A stretch of DNA of 64,000 bases from Amphiura filiformis (lineage: Eukaryota; Echinodermata; Ophiuroidea; Amphilepidida; Amphiuridae): the NCBI RefSeq assembly GCF_039555335.1, contig NC_092642.1, forward strand, positions 21,966,262 through 22,030,261, in the 5' to 3' direction. How positions within the stretch are numbered: position 1 is the stretch's first letter; each line of letters opens with the position of its first letter. Shown here piece after piece: positions 22,793 to 33,400 of this stretch. Under the pieces are notes generated by a model. The model had not been told where the DNA came from. It did not search any database and saw nothing but the letters and a program-made list of their open reading frames with translations. Position numbers and translations under genes: made by a program.

Positions 22793-23231
22793 GTTTACAT
22801 GACCGTTTGTAAATCACATGTCAACATAAAATCAATTTTTGTGTGACATTTCATGGCTATTTTTGCTAAAAGGTAGGCAATCTTCCTCACCTTTTAAGTG
22901 TTTAATTGCATCAACATGTTCTGTAATGAAATGGTTTGTATTAAAATACGTTCCCGGGGATACGTTTAACATGTAGATGCAGAATTTAGTTATTCACATC
23001 CCATTTGCTATAGCAACAGCCATTTTCAACCATTTCCATTCACGGTAGGCATCAAAATTGACTACAAACGATCTTAGAGCGACAAAGTTTCAATTCATCT
23101 TAAAATGTAATTATTGGTCAAAGATCCTTCGACACTATCAGTCTGTGTTCTGCGCTGGATTTAGTATGACAGCGGTTTTTGCTCAATTTTTTCACCCTCC
23201 ATTTTTTACCAGTTTGAACGCACCATATCAA

Positions 23232-23408
23232 CTATAAGAATGACTTCGGTCTTGTTTTTATCCATGACGCTATTCGATCAATTGATTCCACATTCGACCT
23301 TATAGCAGACAGTTTTGGATATTTATGAAGCAGTTCATTGATGGGTATCTCTGCGACAATGCTGGCCAGCTCAATGTCACAATATGCAATTAGGTCAGCC
23401 ACAGTAAG
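23232..23408 (-). CDS. GST gene B, exon 5 (last)
   Basis: After a TTGATTACAG acceptor it encodes LTVADLIAYCDIELASIV, then the conserved NELLHKYPKLSAIR helix, ending at TAG (23234-23232). 177 bp, same as gene C. Confidence 0.92.
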   Translation of the reverse strand, partial: LTVADLIAYCDIELASIVAEIPINELLHKYPKLSAIRSNVESIDRIASWIKTRPKSFL

Positions 23409-26400
23409 CTGTAATCAAATCAGATGGAGATAAAAGTTAAATCCTATATTTGTAGCTCTTTGTTTACATTTAAAAACTATGTCAAGCGAGATGTGAATCC
23501 CCATTATCTTGGCATATGACTCAATGACTCCCAGATGACCATTGCATTGCATCATATTATGAAAAAAAAACTCGTGTTTAATGTGGATGAGAGAGAATGA
23601 GCTGTTAATATAATGGGGTTTCTTTAGTACATATCAAAATGTAAACATGATTTCGGGGCAGATTTATGAGAGTACTCCAGGTGTCATCTGTATAGGATTG
23701 CAGCTCCTATATGTATTCTCATATAATAACACTTGTAAACCAGTCAATTTTGTGTAAGTGAAAAGCTACTATTCCGGCCATAACGAAGGGGATTTGATGT
23801 ACGCCAAAAGTGCCCATCTTTCACAAAAAAGGAACTTGTATCTTCATTCGACTTGCTGAAGTCTAGTGTCTGAAGGAACACGTATGTCAATGGAACTGAG
23901 TGGATCAATGCCTGTTCTGTTCCTGAAGAAAGTGAGTGATCATGGTGAATGGTGAAAGCAGTACTGCCTTTGGAAATTATCATATATGCACGGATTTTGT
24001 ACGCAACGGATATATAACGTAAGTATGTGATCTACGCTGGGCAATTTTGATTCGGGATATAAATCAATTGCCCGAACATGGAGTGCAACAGAAAGTTTAT
24101 AATCAACAACAAGAACAATCGGATATACAAGATCATTGTCCAATCATACTCTAATAAGCCCATTCGCCATTCTAACTTCCGGTTTTTGAGAGCAGTTTTG
24201 GGACACTTTGACCTTTGAAATAATATATCGGAAAAATTGACGTAATTATTATTAATTTACTTATTATTGTCACAATGTTATCATTATAAATACTTTAATA
24301 ATTAATTTATACAATAATAATATTTTTTATATTTGTTTCAATTATTGTAAAACATTTTGTACGTACAAAAACCCAATATTTCTGAATTTTCCCAATAGGT
24401 CAAAGGACAAAGTGTCCCAAAACTGCAAAAACTGTCCCACCATGCATTGCAAACTTCCAATGCCGATTTGGCTTATTATTAACAATTACGATACATACAG
24501 TGTGTTTTGTTATGAAGTGTTCTTGGGCATTGTTGGTAAAAGGTGTTATTATGTATTGTGATCCATAGCAATAACAAATTCTATTGTATCTTACCTTTTC
24601 ACCCATGAAATATTTGTGCCCATCCGACACTTGTGACTCCAAACCTTTCAGAATCTGAGGCAATGTTTCTTCTTGGTAGGTCTGTAACAATTTTGCCTAA
24701 TGAAGAAATCACATTAAATGCAACGTAAAACAAGTACAAATGCTCTGCACCATTTCCTAATTGATTTACCATCTACCTCAGTAGATTAAACTTGAATTAC
24801 CTTTTCACTACCTTCGGATCGCAATATTGGAACAACGGGCGTGTGGAATTGCTCACATGTGTCCATGATCCCGTCAATCTTTGCACATTCCCAGTTGGAT
24901 TTTCCATAATAACCTGTATATATAAAATAAAGAACACAATCAAGATCAAGTGAAATTATGATTATGAAACAGCGACCCTTCACCATATCCAATCACATCG
25001 CATTGGACATTGGAAATATAACTGAAACTGAACTGATGGTAGTGTTCAGAAACGCCTTAAACGGGGTCGAAAATAATGGGAGTCTTAAAGGGCTTTCTTG
25101 CCAAACTCCGGCCCAAACATTTCCCCCAAATTGCCAAAGGTGGGCACAATTTCCAAGTCATCCCGTTGACTGGCTGCCAGACTGACCTTTGCCGAGACAA
25201 ATGCACGTGAAGCGCACGAACATTTGTGAGGTTAATGCGTAAATGGATCGAAATGAGGTTATATGGCCAATACGATGGTACCGCACACCGACATCGCCCG
25301 GTTAATAATTACATTATACAACCAGAGACACTGAAATGAATACACGGGATCGATACACGTAGATGTGCTATGCACGATTGATATTCAGACGATAAATCTT
25401 TGGATACCGGGGTGGAAAATGATGAATATCTCCCGTAAATGATTTCGTATAAAGAAACCAGATGTGGTTCCTTGCACTTGAATATATATTTTGAACAGAT
25501 ATGATAGTCGTTAGTTTGCGCTTTGAGAGAGTAGATTGCGTCTTGAGCTGAATAAGTGACCAAAAACGGACGATGGAACTAGAAGTAAAGCAGCAGGTGG
25601 TTTAAGTCATGTTGGTGAGCCTATGCATATACACGTATACTTACCAAATTCCCGGGCAAGATATCTGAATATCGCTTTACTTTGAATCAGTCTTTGTCCA
25701 TCTACCTCTAAAATTGGTAACTGCCCTAATGGTGTTGCTGTGTCGAAATAAGAAATACTAGAGAGTTAAAATTGTCAAATATGACATTAAATGGGGCAAT
25801 ATAGCAACATATCAATTAATACAGAACAGCAACAAAACTGAACTTTTAGCAAAGTACTTTGGGATCAATGTTTACTTTAAGGTTCAACGCACTTTTTATT
25901 TAATTGTTTTGTTCTATGGTTCCCTATCATACTAGGAAGTTGGGACACGCACCACACAAATTACATCAATACCCTAATACCAGCAGTAGATAGCTACTTC
26001 ATCAATACCCTAATATCAGCAGTAGATAGCTACTTCATTAATACCCTAATACCAGCAGTAGATATCTACTTCGTCAATACCCTAATATCAGCAGTAGATA
26101 GCCACTTCATTAATACCCTAATACCAGCAGTAGATAGCCACTTCATCAATACCCTAATATCAGCAGTAGATAGCTACTTCATCAATACCCTAATATCAGC
26201 AGTAGATAGCTACTTCATTAATACCCTAATATCAACAGTAGATAGCTACTTCATCAATACCCTAATACCAGCAGTAGATAGGTAGTTCATCGATACCTTA
26301 ATATCAGCAGTAGATAGGTACTTCATCAATACCCTAATATCAGCAGTAGATAGCTACTTCATCAATACCCTAATATCAGCAGTAGATAGGTACTTCATCA

Positions 26401-27724
26401 ATACCCTAATATCAGCAGTAGATAGGTACTTCATCAATACCCTAATATCAGCAGTAGATAGCTACTTCATCAATACCCTAATATCAGCAGTAGATAGGTA
26501 CTTCATCAATACCCTAATATCAGCAGTAGATAGCTACTTCATCAATACCCTAATATCAGCAGTAGATAGCTACTTCATTAATACCCTTATATCAGCAGTA
26601 GATAGGTACTTCATTAATACCCTAATATCAGCAGTAGATAGCTACTTCATCAATACCCTAATATCAGCAGTAGATAGCTACTTCATCAATACCCTTATAT
26701 CAGCAGTAGATAGCTACTTCATCAATACCCTAATATCAGCAGTAGATAGCAACTTCATCAATACCCTAATATCAGCAGTAGATAGCTACTTCATCAATAC
26801 CCTAATATCGGCAGTGGATAGCTACTTCATCAATACCCTAATATCAGCAGTAGATAGCTACTTCATCAATACCCTAATATCAGCAGTAGATAGCTACTTC
26901 ATCAATACCCTAATATCAGCAGTAGATAGCTACTTCATCACCTATATCAAGCTCATCAGCACTAAGCTACTTCATCAAGTAGTTACCTGCTATAATACTC
27001 TCAGCAGTAGATACCCAACTACTTCATCAATATACATGATATAGTGATATAGTGATATCAGAAGTATAGAGGCTACTTCATTTTGATATCAACAGCATGT
27101 AGCTACTTTATCAATACGCACTCTTATCAGCGGTAGATAACCACTTCATTATTTTCAAGAGTAGGGCCTAAATTGGCTTAGACAGAAACTCTTTCTTACA
27201 GATATTATACTATATTATTTTCAGCATTTTGGGTATAAAAATAACAAATTTATTATGACGAGAATCGTACCATGTGGCTTCAAAAACCCGTGGTGGTATT
27301 ATTATAGTAACCATATACAAACATGTGATGTACACACAGCTGTATAGCAACATAACAATTAATATTAGTCAAAACCGCGCATATAGCAAAGTACTTTTGG
27401 TCAATATACTTTAAGTCAAAGTGTCAACGCACTTGGTTATTTGTTCATTTGTTCTATGGTTCCAACTTCATAGGATCATAGGAAGTTGGACACGGATCAC
27501 ATTTAGTACCACCAAACAGAAACGATTGCAAGATCTGTTAGTGATCGTGGTGATGCTGTCATTTTCAGTTAATGATATTGCTTACTTGGTTTCATTTTTA
27601 GCCATTCTTCACTTCCATATTCCAATCGAATATCCTGGAATTCAACATGTGCCAGTGTAAATAATAAACGAGCTACTTCTCCTCTTGCTCGTGAATTGAA
27701 ATAGATAAGCTTATAAGTTGGCAT
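23232..27724 (-). CDS. sigma-class glutathione transferase, gene B, five exons, intact
   Basis: Exons in transcript order are 27724-27586, 25737-25645, 24913-24801, 24696-24595 and 23408-23232. Together they give 624 bp, 207 aa plus stop, in frame with GT..AG junctions throughout. The product is a cytosolic sigma-class GST. N-domain residues are YKLIYF with Tyr8, Arg14, Trp41, LPILEVDG with the cis-Pro, and Gln65-Ser66 in QSKAI. The C-domain runs from YYGKSNWECAKID to WIKTRPKSFL. At the place where prostaglandin D synthases have three acidic residues, B has Asp95-Thr-Cys-Glu98-Gln99, so PGD2 synthesis is less certain than general GST activity. Gene A lies downstream on the same strand and the paralogue C upstream. 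Intron 1 contains the 36-bp minisatellite. Confidence 0.9.
24193..24425. mobile_element. AT-rich MITE in intron 4 of gene B
   Basis: Inverted ends CAGTTTTGGGACACTTTG and CAAAGTGTCCCAAAACTG flank an AT-rich core of 'attatt/aataat' type. It is absent from the corresponding intron of gene C as far as can be aligned by eye. Confidence 0.7.
24595..24696 (-). CDS. GST gene B, exon 4
   Basis: Acceptor ATTAG|GCA, donor GAAAAG|GTAAG. It encodes AKLLQTYQEETLPQILKG through KYFMGEK, 34 codons, phase 0 on both sides. Confidence 0.92.
24801..24913 (-). CDS. GST gene B, exon 3
   Basis: Acceptor ATATACAG|GT, donor GAAAAG|GTAATTC. It encodes YYGKSNWECAKIDGIMD, then TCEQFHTPVVPILRSEGSEK. 2 + 111 bases. This intact 5' edge is the reference for recognising the disruption in gene C. 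Confidence 0.92.
25285..25565. repeat. dispersed repeat, copy 2 of 3
   Basis: Copy of the 15285-15570 sequence in intron 2 of gene B, with shared 'ggatcgatacacgt' and 'gaacagatatgatagtcg'. Confidence 0.75.
25645..25737 (-). CDS. GST gene B, exon 2
   Basis: Acceptor TTCGACACAG, donor TTTG|GTAAGT. It encodes TTPLGQLPILEVDGQRLIQ and SKAIFRYLAREF, the glutathione-binding segment. Confidence 0.93.
25803..25955. repeat. left copy of direct repeat flanking the minisatellite of gene B
   Basis: Runs from 'agcaacatatcaattaat' to 'ggaagttgggacacgcaccac' and recurs, diverged, at 27346-27500 on the other side of the array. Confidence 0.75.
25963..26942. repeat. 36-bp minisatellite, ~27 copies, intron 1 of gene B
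   Basis: Unit: cagcagtagatagctacttc followed by atcaataccctaatat. Copies differ by single bases (agctac, aggtac, agccac; ttcatta). The period is a multiple of three, so short open frames of a 12-residue repeat (SYFINTLISAVD) appear; the intronic position argues against coding use. Confidence 0.95.
27346..27500. repeat. right copy of direct repeat flanking the minisatellite of gene B
   Basis: Starts 'agcaacataacaattaat' and ends 'ggaagttggacacggatcac'. Pairs with 25803-25955. A short remnant of the same sequence (ctatcatactagaatattgg) precedes the gene C minisatellite at about 36996. Confidence 0.75.
27586..27724 (-). CDS. GST gene B, exon 1 (start)
   Basis: It encodes MPTYKLIYFNSRARGEVAR, then LLFTLAHVEFQDIRLEYGS and EEWLKMKP plus one base at CCAA|GTAAGC. 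The ATG at 27724 is the family start. A CAG acceptor-like 'CTTGCAG' just upstream suggests a separate 5' non-coding exon; this sequence is conserved in gene C. Confidence 0.92.
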
Positions 27725-28077
27725 GGTTTGACGTGTCAAATCACTGCAAGTTGAATCTCTATAAAACAAGGAACTGTGTGATTGCGCCTTAATTTGTCAC
27801 CAAACCACACTATAGGCTTAGTTTAGCCTACTGCATTTTCAGTCTGCATAGGCGCAGGTTTCCACAGTCAATAGTATAAAAATCTTAGCCTATAACGGTG
27901 TTCTGTTTACACGTGCGGCACACAATTGCAAAATTCGGATATTATCAGAATTGTCCATGCATGCACGCTGAATTCTCCGGCAGCTGAACTTTGCTCTACA
28001 GTTGAAGGTTCAAAGATCATGGAAAAATTAACTGCAGCTGGATTATGTTTTACCACTATGCAACGATATTTATAAAT

Positions 28078-28148
28078 ATATAAATAGATAAATAAATAAA
28101 TAAATAAATAAATTTCTCACAAATATAAATAAATATATATATATATAA

Positions 28149-28244
<96 letters not shown>

Positions 28245-28246
28245 AT
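28078..28246. repeat. (AAAT)n microsatellite
   Basis: A long aaat/taaa tetranucleotide run interrupted once by an (AT)n stretch at 28113-28150. The minus-strand frame of repeated IYLF residues is a by-product. Confidence 0.95.
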
Positions 28247-28346
28247 GAATATCATCCTTGTTGAGGCAATGAGCAATTACCTGACCAGACCAGGATCAGA
28301 GACCAAGTACTAGAGAGAGGGGGGGGGAATAATAACCAGTAATTGG

Positions 28347-28538
28347 CAGTGGCGGCGCCATGATTTTTGGGGTCATTGGGTGGGGGAAAAAGTGAATTTC
28401 GGGGGAATTTGCAAATTTTGCGCAAAGAAGTGGAAATGTACGTGATTTGGGGGGTTTTGCCTCAAAAGTGGGGGAAACTGGGGGGAAGAAAAATATTGGG
28501 GGGGGGGCAATGCCCCTTCCCCCATAGCGCCGCCACTG
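28347..28538. mobile_element. hAT-like MITE, 192 bp, perfect 8-bp target duplication
   Basis: Ends CAGTGGCGGCGCCATG and CATAGCGCCGCCACTG are inverted. The 8-mer gtaattgg occurs directly on each side (28339-28346 and 28539-28546). Interior G-rich, non-coding. Confidence 0.9.
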
Positions 28539-28776
28539 GTAATTGGGGGTAGATTAGTGGCTTAGATTTTATGTCCTTTTTTATTTTGCAAAATTGCAAT
28601 TTTTCAATAAAAAAGTATCACGTATCTTCAGTTATTCCTGATCTTTATTTTAAATATAGAAGGAACAATCATACATGCTTATGAACTAAAGAAAAGAATA
28701 TACAGATTATACACACATATACAAAATAGAACTTAAACCAGTAGTGTTGTGAATCGAAACTTACACGAGATCCATC

Positions 28777-29201
28777 AATTCTCGCTATTCGCAATAAGGG
28801 CGCCGCCAGCGGTTTGTGATGTAATCGTGATGTATCATGGGAAAAGGTCGACATCCAAGTCCGCGCAATACGAATATTACCATGCTATTACATAGGAACA
28901 CGTGACAATATTTTTTAGTTTGTCAAAATAAAGGTGTTACACGCGAATCGATACTCAATAATACTTAATAATGTGATTTGAAATGTGCACAAATAATTTT
29001 TTCTCTATCGATTTGCGTGTAATACCGTTATATTGACAAACTAAAAATATTGTCACGTGTTCCTATGTAATAGCATGGTAATATTCGTATTGCGCGGACT
29101 TGATGTCGACCTTTTCCCATGATACATCACGATTTTCCCATGATACATCACGATTACATCGCAAACCGCTGGCGGCGCCCTTATTGCGAATAGCGAGAAT
29201 T
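28777..29201. mobile_element. 425-bp fold-back element
   Basis: Arms of about 180 bp match from 'aattctcgctattcgcaat' to its complement 'attgcgaatagcgagaatt' and meet at a ~60-bp AT-rich centre. The right arm contains an extra tandem copy of a 21-bp phrase (ttttcccatgatacatcacg). Confidence 0.88.
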
Positions 29202-29584
29202 AGTTATTCTGGTGAAAAGCTGTGAAAGATAGATTTCACACCATAATAGATGACCGATGGATCTCAAAGTTTCACGGGTAAAGACTCGCTGAATACACGA
29301 AGAAAAAATACCCGGATAAGAAAATATCACTTCACAATAATCTTTAATTCAATCTTTAAAACAAATTCCGCACCATTATTTCAAAAAAGTATCATAGATT
29401 ATGGATTGAGTACGCTTGCGGCGTGTCTCCTACAACAGCTGGCCATCGACTACCAAGAATCGTAGGCGAGCGTGTTTGACGAGAGAAAGACCGCGGAGCG
29501 ATATATTTAAATAATTGATAAATCGAAAGAAATAGCGCCATAACAATAGCATGCACAGAGGGGGACTGGGGCAACGGCCGGTCG

Positions 29585-29631
29585 ACTGATAAACTGAGTC
29601 CGAGGCCGCGGCCCCAACTCAGTTTATCAGT
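29585..29631. repeat. 15-bp inverted repeat hairpin
   Basis: ACTGATAAACTGAGT and ACTCAGTTTATCAGT around a GC-rich loop; part of a G-rich region 29560-29780 with repeated 'cagtcagtcgggg'. Nothing else seen in 29202-29800. Confidence 0.75.
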
Positions 29632-29809
29632 CAGTCGGGGGAATTGGAAATGGACCCAGTTGGGGGAAATGCACCTACAGATTTAAAACAGGGGGAGAGT
29701 TATACGCCATTTTTGTCAAGTCAGTCAGTCGGGGAAACTGAACCCAGCCTATCTAGGGCGAAATGCATCTGATCGGGGGGAACTTTATCGGGCCAAGGTT
29801 AAGAAACAA

Positions 29810-29870
29810 TGGTAGGCCCTATAATTTTGTGCCCTAAATAATTTAGGGCACAAAATTATAGGGCCTACCA
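29810..29870. repeat. 61-bp near-perfect palindrome
   Basis: Two 30-bp arms (TGGTAGGCCC... and ...GGGCCTACCA) are exact complements around a single A. Confidence 0.9.
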
Positions 29871-29995
29871 CTAATTTCAATTGAGAAATGTGCGCAGGGT
29901 ATTCGGCTTCCTCCTAAGGGTGGCGCCCTTGTCGCCACTGACCTCTCCTCCCCCTACCTCTCCTTCTCCCTCCTTGTTCTCACCCTCTCTCTTCC

Positions 29996-30094
29996 CCTTC
30001 TTTTTCCATTTTTCTTTTCTTTTCGACACCCCTGGCGATCCCTAAAAAAAGGGAAAAGAAAGAAAAGAAAAGAAAAGAAAAATGGAGAAAGAAG
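29996..30094. repeat. purine/pyrimidine inverted repeat at the duplication edge
   Basis: ccttctttttccatttttc and a run of ctttt face gaaaagaaaag...aaaatggagaaagaagg. The gene C duplication unit begins immediately after it. Confidence 0.7.
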
Positions 30095-30273
30095 GTAGGC
30101 ATCAAAATTTACTTAAAATTGATTTCAGCACGACAACGGGTCAATTGATCTTAAAATAATTCGCCAAAGATCCATTGGCCCTATCATTCTGCGTTCTGCG
30201 TTGGATTTAGTAGAACAGCGGGTTTTCAATTGTGTCACTCCATTTTTACCAGCTTGAACACACACCAAGTCAA

Positions 30274-30450
30274 CTATACGTATGTTTTCGGTCTTGTTTT
30301 TACCCACGACGCTATTCGATCATTTGATTCCACATGTGATCTTATAGCAGACAGTTTTGGATATTTATGAAGCAGTTCATTGATGGGTATCTCTGCGATA
30401 ATGCTGGCCAGCTCAATGTCACAGTATGCACTTAGGTCAGCCACAGTAAG
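30274..30450 (-). CDS. GST gene C, exon 5 (last)
   Basis: Acceptor TTGATTACAG. It encodes LTVADLSAYCDIELASII, then NELLHKYPKLSAIR, ending KTRPKTYV and TAG (30276-30274). Confidence 0.92.
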   Translation of the reverse strand, partial: LTVADLSAYCDIELASIIAEIPINELLHKYPKLSAIRSHVESNDRIASWVKTRPKTYV

Positions 30451-33400
30451 CTGTAATCAAATCAGATGGAGATCAAAGTTAAACCCTACTTTGTAACTCT
30501 TTGTGTACATGTGTACATTAAAAACGATTTTAAGAGAGATGGAAATCCGCACAATAACAAAATCAGTCAGGTCTATTATTATCTTGGCATTTCCCAGATG
30601 ACTCAATGACTGTCAGATGACCATTGCATTGCATCATTTTATGAAAAACCCCGTTGCTTAATGTGGATGAAAGATAAAAGCTGTTAATATAATGGCGGCT
30701 TTAAGTACATAACAATAATTATGTAAACATGATTTCTGGGCAGATTTATTACTATTAGAGTGTTCCAAGTATCTGCTATATAGGATTGCAACTCCTTAAT
30801 GTACATGTATAATATATGTATATGTATAATGTATATTTCTCATATCGAGGGTTGAGAGCCAGAAAGCTCAACTCACAATCACCTGCTGAGCATTAAGTCG
30901 CCAGGTCAATATAAAAAAATACAGTCCATTAATCATGACAAAATTCAATAGAAAACAAAAGACATTATGGAGGAAATGTTGATTTTTGAGACCAAAGCAA
31001 GGAGCCAACTTTATGCTCATTTTGTGAGAGATGGTCATATTAAGTTACGGCTTTCTGGTTTTGAACCTTCTATATATAACACTTGTACACCAGTCAATTT
31101 TGTGTAGCTGAAAAGCTACTATTCCGGCCAGAACGAAGAGGATTTGGAGTACGCCAAACGGTAGCACGTCTTTCACAAAAAAGGAACTTGTATCTTCCAC
31201 TTGTTGAAGTCTAGTGTCTGAAGACAAGCGGCCACGGGACGCCAGGTAACCTCGGTATTTTCTTGTCAACCTAACCCTAACCCCCAATTAGATGTCGATT
31301 GACAGGATAGCGGTCAACGGATTACTGCTTACTGTGTAACAATAATAGGTTAGCCGCTTCTGTCTGAACTGAAGTGACACGTATGTCAATGGAACTGAGT
31401 AGATCGATGCCTGTTCTGTAACTGAAGAAAGTGAGTGAACATGGCGAGTGCTGAAAGCAAGCAATTATCATATGTGCAAGGATTTTGTACGCAGGGGATA
31501 TAATTATACAGAAGTCTGTGATCTTCGCTGGGCAAGAGTCTATGATCTTCGCTGGGCAAGTTTAAATCAGGATATGCAGTTGCCCGAACATTGAGTGCAA
31601 CAGAAGTTTTTAATCAACAACAAGAAGAATCGGATGTCGGATGTGCAAGATCATTGTCCAATCATGCTATAATTTTTATTAACGAAACATACGGCAATTT
31701 ATTTTGTTATGTATTCTAAATTATTCTAGGGTTAAAGATGCTTTTGGCTTTGTATCGTTAATTGCATTCCACAGTAATAACAAAATTAATTCTAATGTAT
31801 CTTACCTTTTCACCAACGAAATAGTTGTGCCCATCTGGCACTAGTGACTCCAAACCATTCAGAATCTGAGGCAATGTTTCTTCTTGGTAGGTCTGTAACA
31901 ATTTTGCCTAATGGAGAAATTACATTAAATGCAACGTAAAAACAAGAACGAATACTGTGAAGCATTTCCTAATTGATTTACCATTGATTGAACTTCCCCC
32001 ACTTTCCAATTGATAACACGAGTCAACCTAAACAAGTCTCCTCAGAGCAAAGGGGTAATCTGCATTATTTGACCATGTACCTAGCTACCGCCTAAAAAGA
32101 GTAGCTAGCTGTTTTCCGTGTCAAAAAATGACAGAGGATTTCTAGCGCACTTGTGAATAATATTTAAATGGTTTATCAAATATGGGCATTATGACCAATA
32201 TTTATGAATTTTTGCATGGTACCGGATGGTGTCCAAATTTGGCTAGAATATACTTTATGGTCAATCTATCCAGTGAGTTTGATATTTTTTATGAATGAAC
32301 TGTAGTATGAATGGCAGCACGCCGTCATCCATATTCACTACGAAACAGTGAAATGCTTGGTTGAAATTACATCAGGTACCTGTGTCGGTTTTTTAATTTC
32401 AAAAACATTTTTTGCATGTAATATGAAGATAACATATTAAAATCAATATTAATTGTGATATTTTGGCCTAAATACATTCGTTTAGCAAGTTTTCGAAAGG
32501 AGTGGATACGAGCAATTTGCCTATACCCTTGAGTGTGTGATTATTACGTAGTCAATTCACCACACACGGTGAATGGGAGATGTCCTTTAACTTTTTCTAA
32601 TGGCAAATTCTGTCTGACATGGCTGAAATTAGCGGCGATTGCGAGTTTTTGGTCGATTATGACGTCATTCTGGGGGTATTTGTACTGGTGTTGGTATTGA
32701 TCAATGGAAAGTGAAAACCCATACCTATTTATTGGTACAACATTTTATAGCAAAAATCCAGAAGGGGCCCACCCATTCGTTAGACGTGTTACCAAAAATA
32801 CCTCAGTTCTACAATTAAATTTGAATTACCTTTTCACTACCTTCGGATCGCAATATTGGAGTAATGGGAGTATGGAAGTCCTCACATGTATCCATGATCC
32901 CGTCAATCTCTGCACATTCCCAGTTGGACTTTCCATACACTCTTGTTCCGGCAGTTAACAGTCGCCAAGTATAAGAAGAAAAGTTTAAGATTTTTAAACA
33001 ATTAATGTTCAAAGGCGTGATTTTGCGCTTAATCTGCAAAGTTTAACGTATGCATACTGCAGTTACTGTCCGTTTTCCTATACACAATACACAGTGCTCT
33101 TTCCCATTGACGCGTGACCTTTACAAATAGCCCTACGTTAACAGTATGGGGATATGACTAGTTAACGTCGCTGTGTGAAAAATAACCGGCCAATATTAAA
33201 AGTACTCTTCTAAAGTTCTAGAAAAATAAGTTTTTTAACATGTCCTAATTTTTAGCTAATTTAGATGTTTGGAAATATTCGTACTTTGGTGTTTTAGTTA
33301 ATGTTATAGGTAATAGTACATTGCCTAGTTAACGTCGCTGTGTGAAAAATAACCGGCCAATATTAAAAGTACTCTTCTAAAATTCTAGACAATATAGTTT

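Larger units (their letters stand above)
23046..27780. repeat. GST duplication unit carrying gene B
   Basis: From 'ggtaggcatcaaaatt' at 23046 to just beyond exon 1, exons, introns and 3' flank align with the gene C unit that starts at about 30094. This is the older, shorter copy of a direct segmental duplication. Confidence 0.75.

Noticed and set aside
25963-26942. CRISPR-like array
   Set aside because: The 36-bp units are contiguous without spacers, and the context is eukaryotic.
26814-27044. Protein with 12-residue repeats (SYFINTLISAVD)
   Set aside because: It arises because the minisatellite period is 36 bp; it lies in an intron and on the strand opposite to the gene.
28070-28276. Minus-strand IYLF-rich protein
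   Set aside because: Translation of an (AAAT)n microsatellite.
32704-32958. 84-codon plus-strand frame
   Set aside because: Antisense to exon 3 of GST gene C, no domain.
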